A DNA stretch of 64,000 nucleotides, from positions 1 to 64,000 of the forward strand of contig NZ_JACHYN010000025.1 in the NCBI RefSeq assembly GCF_014192915.1, in the 5' to 3' direction. The notes below the pieces were generated by a model that saw nothing but the letters and a program-made list of their open reading frames with translations, was not told where the DNA came from and made no database searches. The DNA comes from Azospirillum sp. OGB3 (GTDB lineage Bacteria; Pseudomonadota; Alphaproteobacteria; Azospirillales; Azospirillaceae). Within the stretch, counting starts at the first letter, position 1; the number at the start of each line of letters is the position of its first letter. This document shows positions 46,218-55,246 of the stretch, piece after piece. Both the position numbers and the translations under genes were made by a program.

Positions 46218-47348
46218 ATGTCGTCGTCCAGCCTAACCGTCCAGGGCCTCGCCAAGCGCTATGGCGATTTCGTGGCGCTCGCCCCCACGGATCTCGTGGT
46301 CGCCGACGGTGAATTCCTGACCCTGCTCGGCCCGTCGGGGTCGGGCAAGACGACGTTGCTCAGTCTGCTCGCCGGGCTGGTTCCGCCCGATGAAGGAGTC
46401 GTGCGCATCGGCGCGCAGGACGTGACCTACGCTCCGCCCTACGAGCGCGACATCGGCGTGGTCTTCCAGAACTACGCCCTGTTCCCGCACATGACCATCG
46501 CCGAGAACATCGCCTTCCCGCTGAAGATGCGGAAGATCCCGGAGGCCGAGGCGAAGAAGCGCGCCCAGGAAGCGCTGGAGATGGTCCATCTGCCGCACAT
46601 CGCCGGGCGTTATCCGCGCGAGCTGTCGGGCGGCCAGCAGCAGCGCGTCGCCCTGGCCCGCTGCATGGTCTACAAGCCGTCGATCATCCTGATGGACGAG
46701 CCGCTGGGCGCCCTGGACAAGAAGCTGCGCGAGCACATGCAGCTTGAGATCAAGCATCTGCACCGCGAGCTGGGAACGACGGTCGTCTACGTCACCCACG
46801 ACCAGGAAGAGGCGATGACGATGTCCGATCGCATCTGCCTGATGAATTCCGGCCGCATCGAGCAGCTCGGCACGCCGGCCGACCTCTATTTCCGTCCACG
46901 CACCCTGTTCGTCGCCGACTTCCTCGGCGAGTCCAACCTGCTGCCGGCCTCGCTGGGGCCGCGGCTGGGTGACGAGGCGGAGATCCGGCTGGGCAGCGCC
47001 GGCATTCCGGGCCGCGCGCTCGCCAACGGCCAGGACCTGCCGCCGGGCTCCCCGGTGCGGGTGATGGTGCGGCCGCAGAACCTGAACATCGCCCGTCCTT
47101 CCGGCGATGAAACGGCCGTGATGGGCCGGGTGTCCGACGTGATGGTCACCGGCAGCCTGACCAAGATCTACATGCAGCCGCTCGACGCCGCCCTGCCGCC
47201 GCTGGTCGCCGCTTTCGCCACCCGCAACGAGGCCGAGGCCATCCGCATCGATGACGTCATGGCGCTGTCCTGGGACAGCCGCGACGCCGTGGTGATCGCG
47301 GACAGCGGCCCGGCGGCGATGCCCGCAACCACGGCCAAGGCGGCCTGA
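46218..47348 (+). CDS. ABC transporter ATP-binding protein, PotA-like
   Basis: A 376-residue ATPase: Walker A GPSGSGKTT, Q-loop VVFQNYALFPHMTIAENIAF, signature LSGGQQQRVALARCM, Walker B ILMDEPLGALDKKLRE and switch His in VYVTHDQEEAMTMSD. The C-terminal about 130 residues form a TOBE regulatory domain (VRVMVRPQNLNIARP). Length and domains match PotA/FbpC-type importers. GGAGA precedes ATG 46218. It is 1 base upstream of the permease gene and surely works with it. Confidence 0.92.
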   Translation: MSSSSLTVQGLAKRYGDFVALAPTDLVVADGEFLTLLGPSGSGKTTLLSLLAGLVPPDEGVVRIGAQDVTYAPPYERDIGVVFQNYALFPHMTIAENIAFPLKMRKIPEAEAKKRAQEALEMVHLPHIAGRYPRELSGGQQQRVALARCMVYKPSIILMDEPLGALDKKLREHMQLEIKHLHRELGTTVVYVTHDQEEAMTMSDRICLMNSGRIEQLGTPADLYFRPRTLFVADFLGESNLLPASLGPRLGDEAEIRLGSAGIPGRALANGQDLPPGSPVRVMVRPQNLNIARPSGDETAVMGRVSDVMVTGSLTKIYMQPLDAALPPLVAAFATRNEAEAIRIDDVMALSWDSRDAVVIADSGPAAMPATTAKAA

Positions 47349-47349
47349 C

Positions 47350-49134
47350 ATGAGCGACCAGATCATGACCATGCCCCACGCCGCCCCACGGCGCGGCGCC
47401 CCGCCGGCCTGGCGCAAGCCGGTGCTGATGGGCGCCCCCATCGTCCTGCTCCTCACCGTCTTCCTGGTCTTCCCGGTCGGGCAACTCCTGGCGCTCAGCG
47501 TCTACAACGGCCAGGGCTTCTCGCTGGCGCCCTACCAGCAGCTTTTCTCGTCCAGCCTTTACGTCACCGTGCTGTGGATCACGCTGAAGATCTCGCTGGC
47601 GACGACGCTGGTCGCGGTGGCCGGGGCCTACCCCATCGCCTACCTGATCTCGGTCACCAAGGGGCCGGCGAAGAGCCGCCTGATCTTCTGGGTGCTGCTG
47701 GCCTTCTGGACCAGCTTCCTGGTGCGCGCCTTTGCCTGGGTGATCATCCTCGGCCGCAACGGCGTCATCAACGGCACGCTGATGTCGCTGGGCATCATCG
47801 ACCGGCCCATCGACCTGCTCTATGGCTTCGGCTCGGTGCTGGTCGGCATGGTGCATGCCATGCTACCGCTGGCGGTGATGACCATGCTGGCGGTGATGGA
47901 GAACATCGACCGCACGCTGCCCCGTGCCGCCAGCACGCTCGGCGCGCGTCCCGGCACCGCTTTCTGGACCGTTTATTTCCCGCTGTCGCTGCCCGGCGTC
48001 GCCGCCGCGGCGATCATGGTCTTCGTGACGGCCATCGGCTTCTTCATCGTGCCGGCCCTGCTCGGCGGGCGGCGCGAGACGATGATCACCCAGCTCATCA
48101 TCGACCAGATCCAGCAAACGCTGAACTGGGGCTTGGCGGGCGCCATCTCGGTGCTGCTGCTGACGGTGGTGCTGGCGGTGTTCGTCCTCTACGACCGCGT
48201 CTTCGGCTTCGCGACGCTGACCGGCGAGACCGCCGGGGCCGCGCACAACCGCGACACCGCCATGCGGCGGCTGGGCGGCCGGGTGCTCGGGCTGCTGGGT
48301 GCGGCGAGCGACGCGCTCATCGGCCTGTTCCCGCGCCGCCGCCCGCGCGGCACCGGCGAGATGCCGTCCGCCGGCCTGCGGACGCTGGTGTGGACGATGC
48401 TGGTGCTGATCAGCCTGCCGGCCTTCCTGATGGTCCCGCTGTCCTTCGGCGAGGCCGGTCTGGCCTGGCCGCCCACCGGCTTCTCCCTGCAATGGTACGA
48501 GCAGCTCTTCCAGTCGCCGCTGTGGATGCAGGCTCTGACCCGCTCGCTGGTGGTGGCCTTCGGCACCGGCCTGCTGTCGATGGCGATCGGCGTGCCGGCG
48601 GCCTTCCTGATGGTGCGCACCCGGATGCGGGGCAAGGGCGCCATGCTGGCCTTCATCCTGTCGCCGGTGATCGTGCCGCGCATGATCATCGCCGTCGGCA
48701 TGTTCTACCTGTTCGCCCAGATGGGGCTGGTCGGCACCATCCTGGGCCTGGTGATCGGCCACACGGTCGTCGCCGTCCCCTATGTGGTGATGACGATGAC
48801 GGCGGTGCTGCGCAACTACGACACCCGGCTCGACCTCGCGGCGCAGAGCCTGGGCGCCCGTCCGCTGGCCGCGCTGCGCCACGTCACCTTCCCGATCCTG
48901 GGCGCCGGCATGCTGTCGTCCTTCCTGTTCGCCTTCGCCACCTCCTTCGACGAGCTGACCATCTCGCTGTTCTCGTCGGGCGGTCTCAGCGCCACCCTGC
49001 CCAAGCAGTTCTGGGACGAGGTGACGCTGCAGGTCTCCCCCGTCATTGCGGCGGTGTCGACTGGTCTTCTCGTCTTCGTCGCGGTGCTGATCTACGCCGC
49101 GGATCGGCTGCGCCGGCGCAGCCTGGCCTCCTGA
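47350..49134 (+). CDS. ABC importer permease, PotB-PotC fusion
   Basis: A 594-residue protein that joins two binding-protein-dependent permease halves usually made from two genes. The first half (about 20-290) has an EAA-like loop, RAASTLGARPGTAFWTVYFP, before LSLPGVAAA. The second half (about 340-590) has LAAQSLGARPLAALRHVTFP before ILGAGM. A linker of about 50 residues with a basic stretch (FPRRRPRG) lies between them. About twelve membrane helices are expected, so one chain forms the whole transmembrane pathway. No stop or frameshift suggests an artefact. Confidence 0.9.
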   Translation: MSDQIMTMPHAAPRRGAPPAWRKPVLMGAPIVLLLTVFLVFPVGQLLALSVYNGQGFSLAPYQQLFSSSLYVTVLWITLKISLATTLVAVAGAYPIAYLISVTKGPAKSRLIFWVLLAFWTSFLVRAFAWVIILGRNGVINGTLMSLGIIDRPIDLLYGFGSVLVGMVHAMLPLAVMTMLAVMENIDRTLPRAASTLGARPGTAFWTVYFPLSLPGVAAAAIMVFVTAIGFFIVPALLGGRRETMITQLIIDQIQQTLNWGLAGAISVLLLTVVLAVFVLYDRVFGFATLTGETAGAAHNRDTAMRRLGGRVLGLLGAASDALIGLFPRRRPRGTGEMPSAGLRTLVWTMLVLISLPAFLMVPLSFGEAGLAWPPTGFSLQWYEQLFQSPLWMQALTRSLVVAFGTGLLSMAIGVPAAFLMVRTRMRGKGAMLAFILSPVIVPRMIIAVGMFYLFAQMGLVGTILGLVIGHTVVAVPYVVMTMTAVLRNYDTRLDLAAQSLGARPLAALRHVTFPILGAGMLSSFLFAFATSFDELTISLFSSGGLSATLPKQFWDEVTLQVSPVIAAVSTGLLVFVAVLIYAADRLRRRSLAS

Positions 49135-49183
49135 TCCGCACCGGAACCGACGCTCCACCTCTTCGCACTTCCAAGGATACATC

Positions 49184-50104
49184 ATGCTCGATGCCACCAA
49201 ACTCCGCGGCATTCTGCCCGCCACCCCGACGCCGGTGACCGCCGACGGCACCATCGACGTCGCGGCGTCGAAGGCGCTGTTCTCCTGGCTGAACCGCCAG
49301 GGGATCGACGGGGTGGTTCCGCTGGGCGGCACCGGCGAGTACGGCGCGCTGGCGCGCGCCGAGCGCAACCGCTTCGCCGCGCTGACGGTCGAGGCGATGG
49401 CCGGCAGGAAGCCGGTCATCGCCGGCGTGCTCGACACCGGTTACCACGACGCCCTGGCCGCGGGCCGCGACTTCGCGGCGGCCGGCGTGGACGGCCTGCT
49501 GGTCCTGACGCCCTACTACACCAACCCGACCCAGGCCGGCATCCGCGACTACTTCCTGCGCTACGCCGACGAGTCGCCGGTGCCGATCCTGATCTACGAG
49601 ATCCCCTACCGCACCCGCATCGCCGTCGATCCGGAGGTGCTGCACGAGCTGTCGCGCCACGAGCGGATCGTCGGCATGAAGGCCTGCAACACCGACATGT
49701 ACCATTTCCTGCGCACGATGGCCGGGCTGGACCCGTCCTTCGCCATGCTGAGCGGCGAGGACACGCTGTTCCCGCTGCATGTGGCCGCGGGCGCCAAGGG
49801 CGGCATCGTGGTGACGGCGAACCTCCTGCCGCGCGCCTGGCGCATGGTCTTCGACCTCGCCTCGTCCGGCAAGACCGCCGAGGCGCTGGAGGTCCACCGC
49901 ACCCTCATCCCGATGATGAATCTCGCCTTCGCCGAGACCAACCCCGGCCCGATGAAGTCGGTGATGGACCTCATCGGCGTGAACGCCCCGGCGATGCTGG
50001 CGCCGCTGCGCGAGCCGCGGGCGGAGCTGCGCGAGGCGCTGAAAAGCGAACTGGCGCGCCTTCTGACCACCTATGAAGGGTTGCCGGCGGCCGCGGTGGC
50101 CTGA
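49184..50104 (+). CDS. Dihydrodipicolinate synthase/N-acetylneuraminate lyase family aldolase
   Basis: A 306-residue class I aldolase/lyase. The substrate carboxylate-binding loop GGTGEYG (48-54), the catalytic Tyr138 in IYEIPYRT and the Schiff-base Lys166 in VGMKAC are all present. The family includes DapA, sialic-acid lyase, KDG aldolase and hydroxyproline-pathway deaminases. Operon context (importer, hydroxyacid dehydrogenase, IclR regulator) indicates catabolism of a 2-oxo- or hydroxyacid rather than lysine synthesis. The exact substrate is not readable. ATG 49184 follows AAGGA. Confidence 0.88.
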   Translation: MLDATKLRGILPATPTPVTADGTIDVAASKALFSWLNRQGIDGVVPLGGTGEYGALARAERNRFAALTVEAMAGRKPVIAGVLDTGYHDALAAGRDFAAAGVDGLLVLTPYYTNPTQAGIRDYFLRYADESPVPILIYEIPYRTRIAVDPEVLHELSRHERIVGMKACNTDMYHFLRTMAGLDPSFAMLSGEDTLFPLHVAAGAKGGIVVTANLLPRAWRMVFDLASSGKTAEALEVHRTLIPMMNLAFAETNPGPMKSVMDLIGVNAPAMLAPLREPRAELREALKSELARLLTTYEGLPAAAVA

Positions 50105-50126
50105 CCGGTGGCAACGCTTGCGCGTG

Positions 50127-50146
50127 GCATCCGGCGCGCCGGATGC
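50127..50146. promoter_or_regulatory. 20-bp perfect palindrome before the IclR gene
   Basis: GCATCCGGCGCGCCGGATGC is a perfect unspaced palindrome between the lyase and the IclR-type regulator gene, about 44 bases before the chosen ATG. It could be the regulator's own operator or the stem of a transcription terminator. No T-run follows, which slightly favours an operator. Confidence 0.5.
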
Positions 50147-50189
50147 TATGCGTAGGCGAACCATGCCGACGACGCGAGGACGAGCACCG

Positions 50190-51062
50190 ATGAAGGCCGG
50201 AAAGACCACCAGAACGGGCGGCATGGCGGACGGCGACGCCCAACAGACCGACACCGCACCGGCCGTGAAACCGAAAGCCGACCCGCGCGAGTCGTCGCTG
50301 TTTGTCGGTTCGACCGAAAAGACGTTCCAGATCCTGCACGCCTTCGACGGCCCGCATCGGCAGATGCCTTTGTCCGAGATCGCCAAGGCGGCGGGGCTGG
50401 ACCGCAGCGCCGCCCAGCGGCTGGTCTACACGCTGGAGACGCTGGGCTATCTGCGGCGCGTCCACGGCACGCGTAATTACGCGCTCAGCCCCAAGCTGCT
50501 TCAGTTCTCCTACAACTACCTGCGGGCGAACGATCTGATCGAGAAGGCGTCGCCCTACCTGCTGGACATCAGCCGCAGCGTCGGCGAGACCGCCAATCTG
50601 CAGGAGTTGGACGGCCACGAGATCGTCTTCGTCGCCCGCTTCCCCGGCCGCCATCTGGTGAACATCGACATCATGGTCGGCAGCCGGCTGCCCGCCTACT
50701 TCACCGCGTCGGGCACCGCCATCCTGTCGCGACTGTCGGCGGCGGAGCAGGAGGAAATCCTGGCTCGCACCGACCTCCGCCCGCTCACCCCCTTCACCGT
50801 GAACGACCCCGGCCGTCTGCGCGCCCGTGTCCAGGAGGCGGCGGAAAAAGGCTACGCCGTGGTGACCAACGAGACGGTGATGGGCGACATCTCGGTCGCC
50901 GCCGCCATTACCGACGAGCATGGGCACGCGGTCGCCGGCCTGAACATTTCCGTCCCCACCACCCGCTGGACACCGGAGTCGGCCGAGCAGGAACTCGCCC
51001 GGCATGTGCAGGTGGCGGCGACCTCCATCTCCGTCAACAAATTCGCCGGCTACCCACGGTAG
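50190..51062 (+). CDS. IclR-family transcriptional regulator
   Basis: A 290-residue regulator. A winged-helix N-terminal domain (about 40-100: QMPLSEIAKAAGLDRSAAQR then LVYTLETLGYLRR) precedes the IclR effector domain (about 115-285), with LPAYFTASGTAILSRLS and a C-terminal AEKGYAVVTNETVMGDISVA segment. The effector domain usually binds small carboxylic acids. Start ATG 50190 follows GAGGA; ATG 50163 is an alternative. It closes the dehydrogenase/ABC/lyase operon in the same direction and probably controls it through the palindromes at 43486 and 50127. Confidence 0.9.
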   Translation: MKAGKTTRTGGMADGDAQQTDTAPAVKPKADPRESSLFVGSTEKTFQILHAFDGPHRQMPLSEIAKAAGLDRSAAQRLVYTLETLGYLRRVHGTRNYALSPKLLQFSYNYLRANDLIEKASPYLLDISRSVGETANLQELDGHEIVFVARFPGRHLVNIDIMVGSRLPAYFTASGTAILSRLSAAEQEEILARTDLRPLTPFTVNDPGRLRARVQEAAEKGYAVVTNETVMGDISVAAAITDEHGHAVAGLNISVPTTRWTPESAEQELARHVQVAATSISVNKFAGYPR

Positions 51063-51138
51063 CGGCGTCACCGGAACCCCTGGTCGGAGGGCATGCGAAC
51101 TGGACCGACGCGCAGGAAGCCCGGAGCCCCCGACGGGT

Positions 51139-51289
51139 TCACGCCGTGGAGGTCGGGGCCCGCCGATCGGCCATCACCCGCTCCCGAAAGGTGCGCAGGG
51201 CGCGGCGGGAGATCAGATGGCGCTGGAGGTTGAAGCTGTTGCAAGCGGCGGCGTGCATGGAGACGAAGCGCTGGGCGGACCCATGTGAA
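51139..51289 (-). pseudogene. IS6-like transposase C-terminal remnant
   Basis: The minus strand encodes GSAQRFVSMHAAACNSFNLQ then RHLISRRALRTFRERVM and a stop at 51139. This matches the final about 45 residues of IS6-like DDE transposases common in this bacterial group, where a ..RHLISR.TLR.fR.eA pattern is usual. Everything upstream of this tail is missing. It separates the catabolic operon from the oxidase genes. Confidence 0.6.
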
Positions 51290-51354
51290 GAAGTGAGACC
51301 GGGGCCACGGGGGGGAGCGATGCTTCGGCCCCCGTGGCCCCGTCGCGAAGCGGC

Positions 51355-51543
51355 TCAGTCCTTGCGGGACCTGCGGCCGAAGGCAAACAGCACACTGGCG
51401 AGCATCAGGAACACGACGGCGCCGCCGCCCCAGACCCGGACGTAGCCGGGCATGCCAAGACTGGGGACGAAGGCGTATACGGCTGCCAGCACTGCCCACA
51501 CCGCGACGATGGCCAGGGCCAGCCAGAGTTCATCGTTCTTCAT
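51355..51543 (-). CDS. Small membrane protein, last gene of the oxidase operon
   Basis: A 62-residue protein with two hydrophobic segments (about 5-24, LWLALAIVAVWAVLAAVYAF; about 35-55, GGGAVVFLMLASVLFAF) and a basic tail (GRRSRKD). GGGAGA precedes ATG 51543, which lies 16 bases after the oxidase large-subunit stop. Small membrane subunits of this kind often accompany heme-copper oxidases. The family was not recognised. Confidence 0.7.
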   Translation of the reverse strand: MKNDELWLALAIVAVWAVLAAVYAFVPSLGMPGYVRVWGGGAVVFLMLASVLFAFGRRSRKD

Positions 51544-51559
51544 GACGGGTCTCCCGCGT

Positions 51560-53250
51560 TCAGTGCCCATGCCCGCCGCCGAGCGCGACGATCGGCAGGG
51601 ACTGGATCAACTTGAACGCGATGATGGTGAAGACGTACATGGCCGCGACCAGCGCCGCGACCGACACGGGGCCGGTCCACGCGGGTGCCGCGCCGACGCC
51701 GCGTGCCCCAGCCCGCCAGTCGACCACCGGCACCTTGGTCGCGACTGGCGCGCGCCGCGACAGCAGCGTGCGGACGACGCCGTAGACCGTGACCGAGATG
51801 GCGACCGCGAAGACGGTGGCGCCGATGCCGACCAGCGCCATCAACACCGGCCAGGCGGCCGGAGCCATGCCGCCGTAGCTCACGTCGAACACCCGGCGCG
51901 GCACGCCCATGAACCCGGCCGTGATGCCCGCGGCGCCGAAGATGAGCAGTCCGATGGTCACGACCACCGGCATGCGCCTCAGCACAGCCGGGCGCCACAG
52001 GCTGCCGCCGCTCAACGCCGGGAGCATCACCATCATGGCGGCCAGGAAGGTCTGGGTCAGCACGCCGACCGCGAAGAAGTGGAAGTAGCCGGGCACGAAG
52101 AAGGTGTCCGACAGCATCGGCGCCAGTTCGCCCTGGATCAGGACAAAGGCGAAGGTGATGCCGACCATCATGTTCACCACCGCCCAGCCCATGTTCGTCA
52201 TGGCCGGGTTGTCCCACGGCAGCCCGCGCATCCAGCCGAAGAAACCGGTTGCGCCACGCGCCCGGGCGCTGGCCTCCAGCGAGGAGACGATGATGGCGAA
52301 GGCCGCCAGCGTCGGGACCGAGACGAACAGCGACAGCAGCGAGCCGACGACCCGCACGCCTTCGGACAAGTTCGGCTCCAGGAACATGTGGTAGAGGCTG
52401 GTCGGCGGCACGAAGACCAGATACGCCGCGAAGACAATCTTGGACATGCGCGCGCCGTGGATGGACTTCACGCCGGTCAGGTGCTCGGTCAGCACGTACC
52501 ACATCAGCACCGTCGCCATCAGCGGCAGATAGTGCAGGTTGTGGAACAGGATGTGCCACTCGGTGCCGTGGTCGGCCGGGAAGGGCCCGGCGCCCAGCGA
52601 CCACAGCACGCCCGGAAGGCGTTCGTCGCTGCGATGGCGCTGACCACCAGGAACCCCGCCCAGGCGAACAGCGCGAAGCCGATGGAGGTGAATGCGTCCG
52701 CCTCGCCACGCAGCCGGGGCTGGAGCACCGTCGCGATGCCGCTCACGGCCAAGGCGACCAGGCCGCCGGAGAGCAGCAGGTAGCCCAGCGCGAAGAACCC
52801 GACCGAGCGCGGATCGTCCGTGGCGAGCTCCGGGCTGCCGTCGTAGAGCAGCGGCGTGCCGGTGTAGGAGATCCATTCGCTGACACCGAAGCCCGCCAGC
52901 ATCAGCGCAGCACCCAACCAGGCGAACGGGCGCAACGCCAGCCCGCGTCCGTTCTCGGCAGCGGCGAGCACGAGCAGGAGGGCCGCTTGGATCAGGTACA
53001 GCCAGTAGAAGAACACCGACACGCCGTGCAGGGTGAGCAGGCGGTAGGCATCGTCCGGGAAGAAGGTCAGCGCACCGGCACGGGCCAGTGCGGTCACAAA
53101 GCCTCCGATCAAGCCCAGCACCAGCGCCAGCAGGGCGGCACCGAACAGCAGCTTGAGGAGCGCCTTGTCGGGCGTCGGCAGGGCTTTGATGCGCGCCGCC
53201 AGGGCGGGCTTGGAGCCGACCGGGGCGACGTTCGTTGAGATGGTATCCAT
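51560..53250 (-). pseudogene. Heme-copper oxidase subunit I with a frameshift
   Basis: About 563 codons encode a multi-helix subunit I of the b(o/a)3/cbb3-like type. Heme/Cu-ligand regions are visible: YRLLTLHGVSVFFYWL in the N-terminal part and EWHILFHNLHYLPLMATVL in the C-terminal part. The gene is in two frames: from ATG 53250 (strong GGGGAGGAC upstream) to about 52613, and from about 52617 to the stop at 51560. At the break the frames read ..TNAF and LPGVLW.., consistent with loss of one copy of a TTCC tandem repeat. It is either a recent inactivation or a sequence error. Subunit II is intact just upstream. Confidence 0.8.
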
Positions 53251-53267
53251 GGTGGGTCCTCCCCGGG

Positions 53268-53924
53268 TCACGCGACGACGATGCGGCCCTGCATGGCGTC
53301 GTGCGCCTGGCCGCAGTAGACGGTGCAGTACACGAGGTACTCGCCCGGCTTGGTGAAGGTGATGACCTGCTCGGCGACGGTGTTCGGCCGCAGGCGGATG
53401 ATGCGGCTGGCGGAACCCAGCTGGATCGACGCGCCGTGCGTGATGTCGTCCGCCATCATGCGGAACCGGTACGCCTGCCTGGCCTTCAGCCGCAGCACGT
53501 CCGGGCTGTAGGCGAACTTCTGGGCCATCAGGTAGACGTCCACCGGCTCGCCACCGGCGTCATGGCCGTGATCGTGCCCCTCGGCGGCGTGGCTGTGCGT
53601 GGCCTCGCTGACGTGCGGGTTCACGCTGCCGTCCTCCTGCGTGTGCCGCTGGATGAAGTAGTCGTGCTCGAAGCGGAACTCCTCGGGCGCCATGCCCGCC
53701 GAAGCCCCGTGACCACCGTGGCTACCGGCCTCGGCGGGTGCTTCGGCGGCACCATGGCCGCCATGACCGCCGCCGTGAGCGTCGGGTTCGGGGGCAGCGG
53801 CCGTTTTGCCGCCGAAGGGGAGCGGCGCGGCCCCGAATGCCGCCCAGGCGCCGTACAGGGAGACGGCGCCGAATCCCAGTCCGGCGATGAAGCCGCGACG
53901 GGTCGTGAAATGCCTCTCAGACAT
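53268..53924 (-). CDS. Cytochrome oxidase subunit II-like CuA protein with His-rich insert
   Basis: A 218-residue protein. A twin-arginine-like N-terminus (TTRRGFIAGLGFGAVSLYG) serves as signal or anchor. A His/Gly/Ala-rich spacer (about 48-125) holds many HGGH and HSH clusters. The cupredoxin domain carries the binuclear CuA ligands His163, Cys200, Cys204, His208 and Met211 in VYCTVYCGQAHDAM. It receives electrons from cytochrome c for subunit I. ATG 53924 starts the chain and subunit I follows after 17 bases. The His-rich region could bind copper for assembly, in keeping with the copper-efflux genes nearby. Confidence 0.87.
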   Translation of the reverse strand: MSERHFTTRRGFIAGLGFGAVSLYGAWAAFGAAPLPFGGKTAAAPEPDAHGGGHGGHGAAEAPAEAGSHGGHGASAGMAPEEFRFEHDYFIQRHTQEDGSVNPHVSEATHSHAAEGHDHGHDAGGEPVDVYLMAQKFAYSPDVLRLKARQAYRFRMMADDITHGASIQLGSASRIIRLRPNTVAEQVITFTKPGEYLVYCTVYCGQAHDAMQGRIVVA

Positions 53925-54029
53925 CGTGAGAGTCCTCTGGTCGCGTGGTCGGAATCGCTCGCGAACGCCGACGGTCGGGCGGCGCGTGGCCGGGCGTCCG
54001 ACGCAGGCGGCGTCAGGGCGCTCGGCCGA

Positions 54030-54377
54030 TCAGAGGACGGTCTTCGGAGGGGGCGTGTCCGGTGCGATGTCCCGGGCGTTCGGGGCGTAGTCGGGCCGCG
54101 GGTGCCAGGACGTCTCCACCATCGTCACCGCGACGGCGGCGACATGGTCCGCCGGGGCTTCGGCCGCCGGGCAACACGGAGCCATGACCACGAGGGCGGC
54201 CTTGTGGGAGTCGCCGTGCGACGGGGCCGAAGGCGATGGCGTGTGATGGGAACGGTGGTCGATCGGCCCGCCATGGGCCTCCACATGCGCCATGGCTCCG
54301 CCCGCCGCGCCCACCAGGAGCGCGAAGGCGAACGCCAGAACGGCGAAGATGTGGCCCAACCGCGTCATGTCTGCCAT
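54030..54377 (-). CDS. Small exported His-rich hypothetical protein
   Basis: A protein of about 115 residues. A signal peptide (about 1-31, GHIFAVLAFAFALLVGAAGG then AMAH) is followed by a His-rich stretch (HVEAHGG, IDHRSHHTP, SHGDSH) and a CC pair in VVMAPCCPAAE. This resembles the small DUF2946-like proteins found next to copper-resistance genes. ATG 54377 or ATG 54368 could be the start. It is divergent from the efflux operon and upstream of the oxidase genes in their direction. Confidence 0.65.
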   Translation of the reverse strand: MADMTRLGHIFAVLAFAFALLVGAAGGAMAHVEAHGGPIDHRSHHTPSPSAPSHGDSHKAALVVMAPCCPAAEAPADHVAAVAVTMVETSWHPRPDYAPNARDIAPDTPPPKTVL

Positions 54378-54719
54378 CGTCACCAACGACCTGGGACCTC
54401 CCAGGCCATGCCAAGCGTAGCCCCTATCACAGGTCCGGGAATTGACCGGCATCAACCCGGCGCCGATGACCGGACAGGAGACGCGTTCGATTTTGCCCTT
54501 GACCTTCCAGCGGCTGGAAGGTGCAGGGTTCGTCTTGTGGCATCTCCGGTCTGTTCGAAGGTGCGGGTGGCATTCCGACGCACTCCTTCTCCGACGCTTG
54601 GTCGGGATCGTTGCCGAAGCCATCTGTTGTTGCAGGGGCCTGGAAACGGTCGTAGGTTTCCATAAGGGTGCGGTGGGCACTGCGGTGCCGCGCGGTTCCC
54701 ACAAGATGAGGCAAACGCC
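54378..54719. other. Divergent intergenic region holding the metal-responsive promoter
   Basis: About 340 bases between the leftward small exported protein and the rightward efflux operon. Apart from the MerR-type operator at 54499-54529 nothing recognisable is present. The roughly 190 bases between operator and first start codon would form an unusually long leader. Open frames crossing it have no protein-like features. Confidence 0.5.
54499..54529 (+). promoter_or_regulatory. CueR/MerR-type promoter-operator
   Basis: ACCTTCCAGCGGCTGGAAGG followed by T (54502-54522) is a perfect 21-bp palindrome identical in its outer halves to the CueR operator pattern ACCTTCC-N7-GGAAGGT. It overlaps a -35 element TTGACC (54499-54504). 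A 19-base spacer leads to a weak -10 at 54524-54529 (CAGGGT), the long spacing typical of MerR-family promoters. Orientation favours rightward transcription into the efflux operon. Copper or silver is the expected inducer. The regulator gene is not in this window. Confidence 0.75.
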
Positions 54720-55109
54720 ATGTGGCGTGTGACGCGGTCGTCGGTGAGGAGGGTGGTGGTGAGCCTGCTGATGCTGGCCACGCTGCTCGTCTATGCCGCG
54801 CCGAGCCACGCCAACCTGGGGCCTCACCATGCGTCCCAGACTCCTCACGAGCACGCTCTGATCGACGACCACGGCGATGCCATCGCGACCGTCCCGGACC
54901 ACGAGCACGAGGAGTCTCCGTGTGGGGACCTTGGCCTGCTCGACGAAGGGGCCTGCTGCAGCGTCGCTCAGTGCGTCACCATGCACGGAGGCCTCCCCGC
55001 TGCGATGGTCGAGGCGTTCACCCCGCGCCTGAACGCGTCCCAGCATCTGCCTGCCCTGGCCACGCCGGACGGCATCGGCATCGACCCGGCTATCCGCCCC
55101 CCGCTCTGA
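54720..55109 (+). CDS. Small exported Cys/His-rich protein
   Basis: A 129-residue protein with a signal peptide (about 1-31, VVVSLLMLATLLVYAAPSHA), then His-rich parts (GPHHASQTPHEHAL, VPDHEHEE) and four cysteines in CGDLGLLDEGACCSVAQC. The end, DGIGIDPAIRPP, resembles small periplasmic proteins preceding RND metal pumps, but I do not recognise a named family with certainty. It is the first gene after the CueR-type operator. Metal binding in the periplasm is inferred from composition only. Confidence 0.7.
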   Translation: MWRVTRSSVRRVVVSLLMLATLLVYAAPSHANLGPHHASQTPHEHALIDDHGDAIATVPDHEHEESPCGDLGLLDEGACCSVAQCVTMHGGLPAAMVEAFTPRLNASQHLPALATPDGIGIDPAIRPPL

Positions 55110-55246
55110 CCATCTGACGCCACGAGTCCGCCCGCGCCCGACCTGAGCCTCGGCTCGGCGAAGGACGCCGGTCCCGGCCCTCGTGCGCTTGGCTTTTGCG
55201 TCCCCGGCGCTCCCGCGTGGAGTCCGTCCGGGATGGCTCGAACCCG

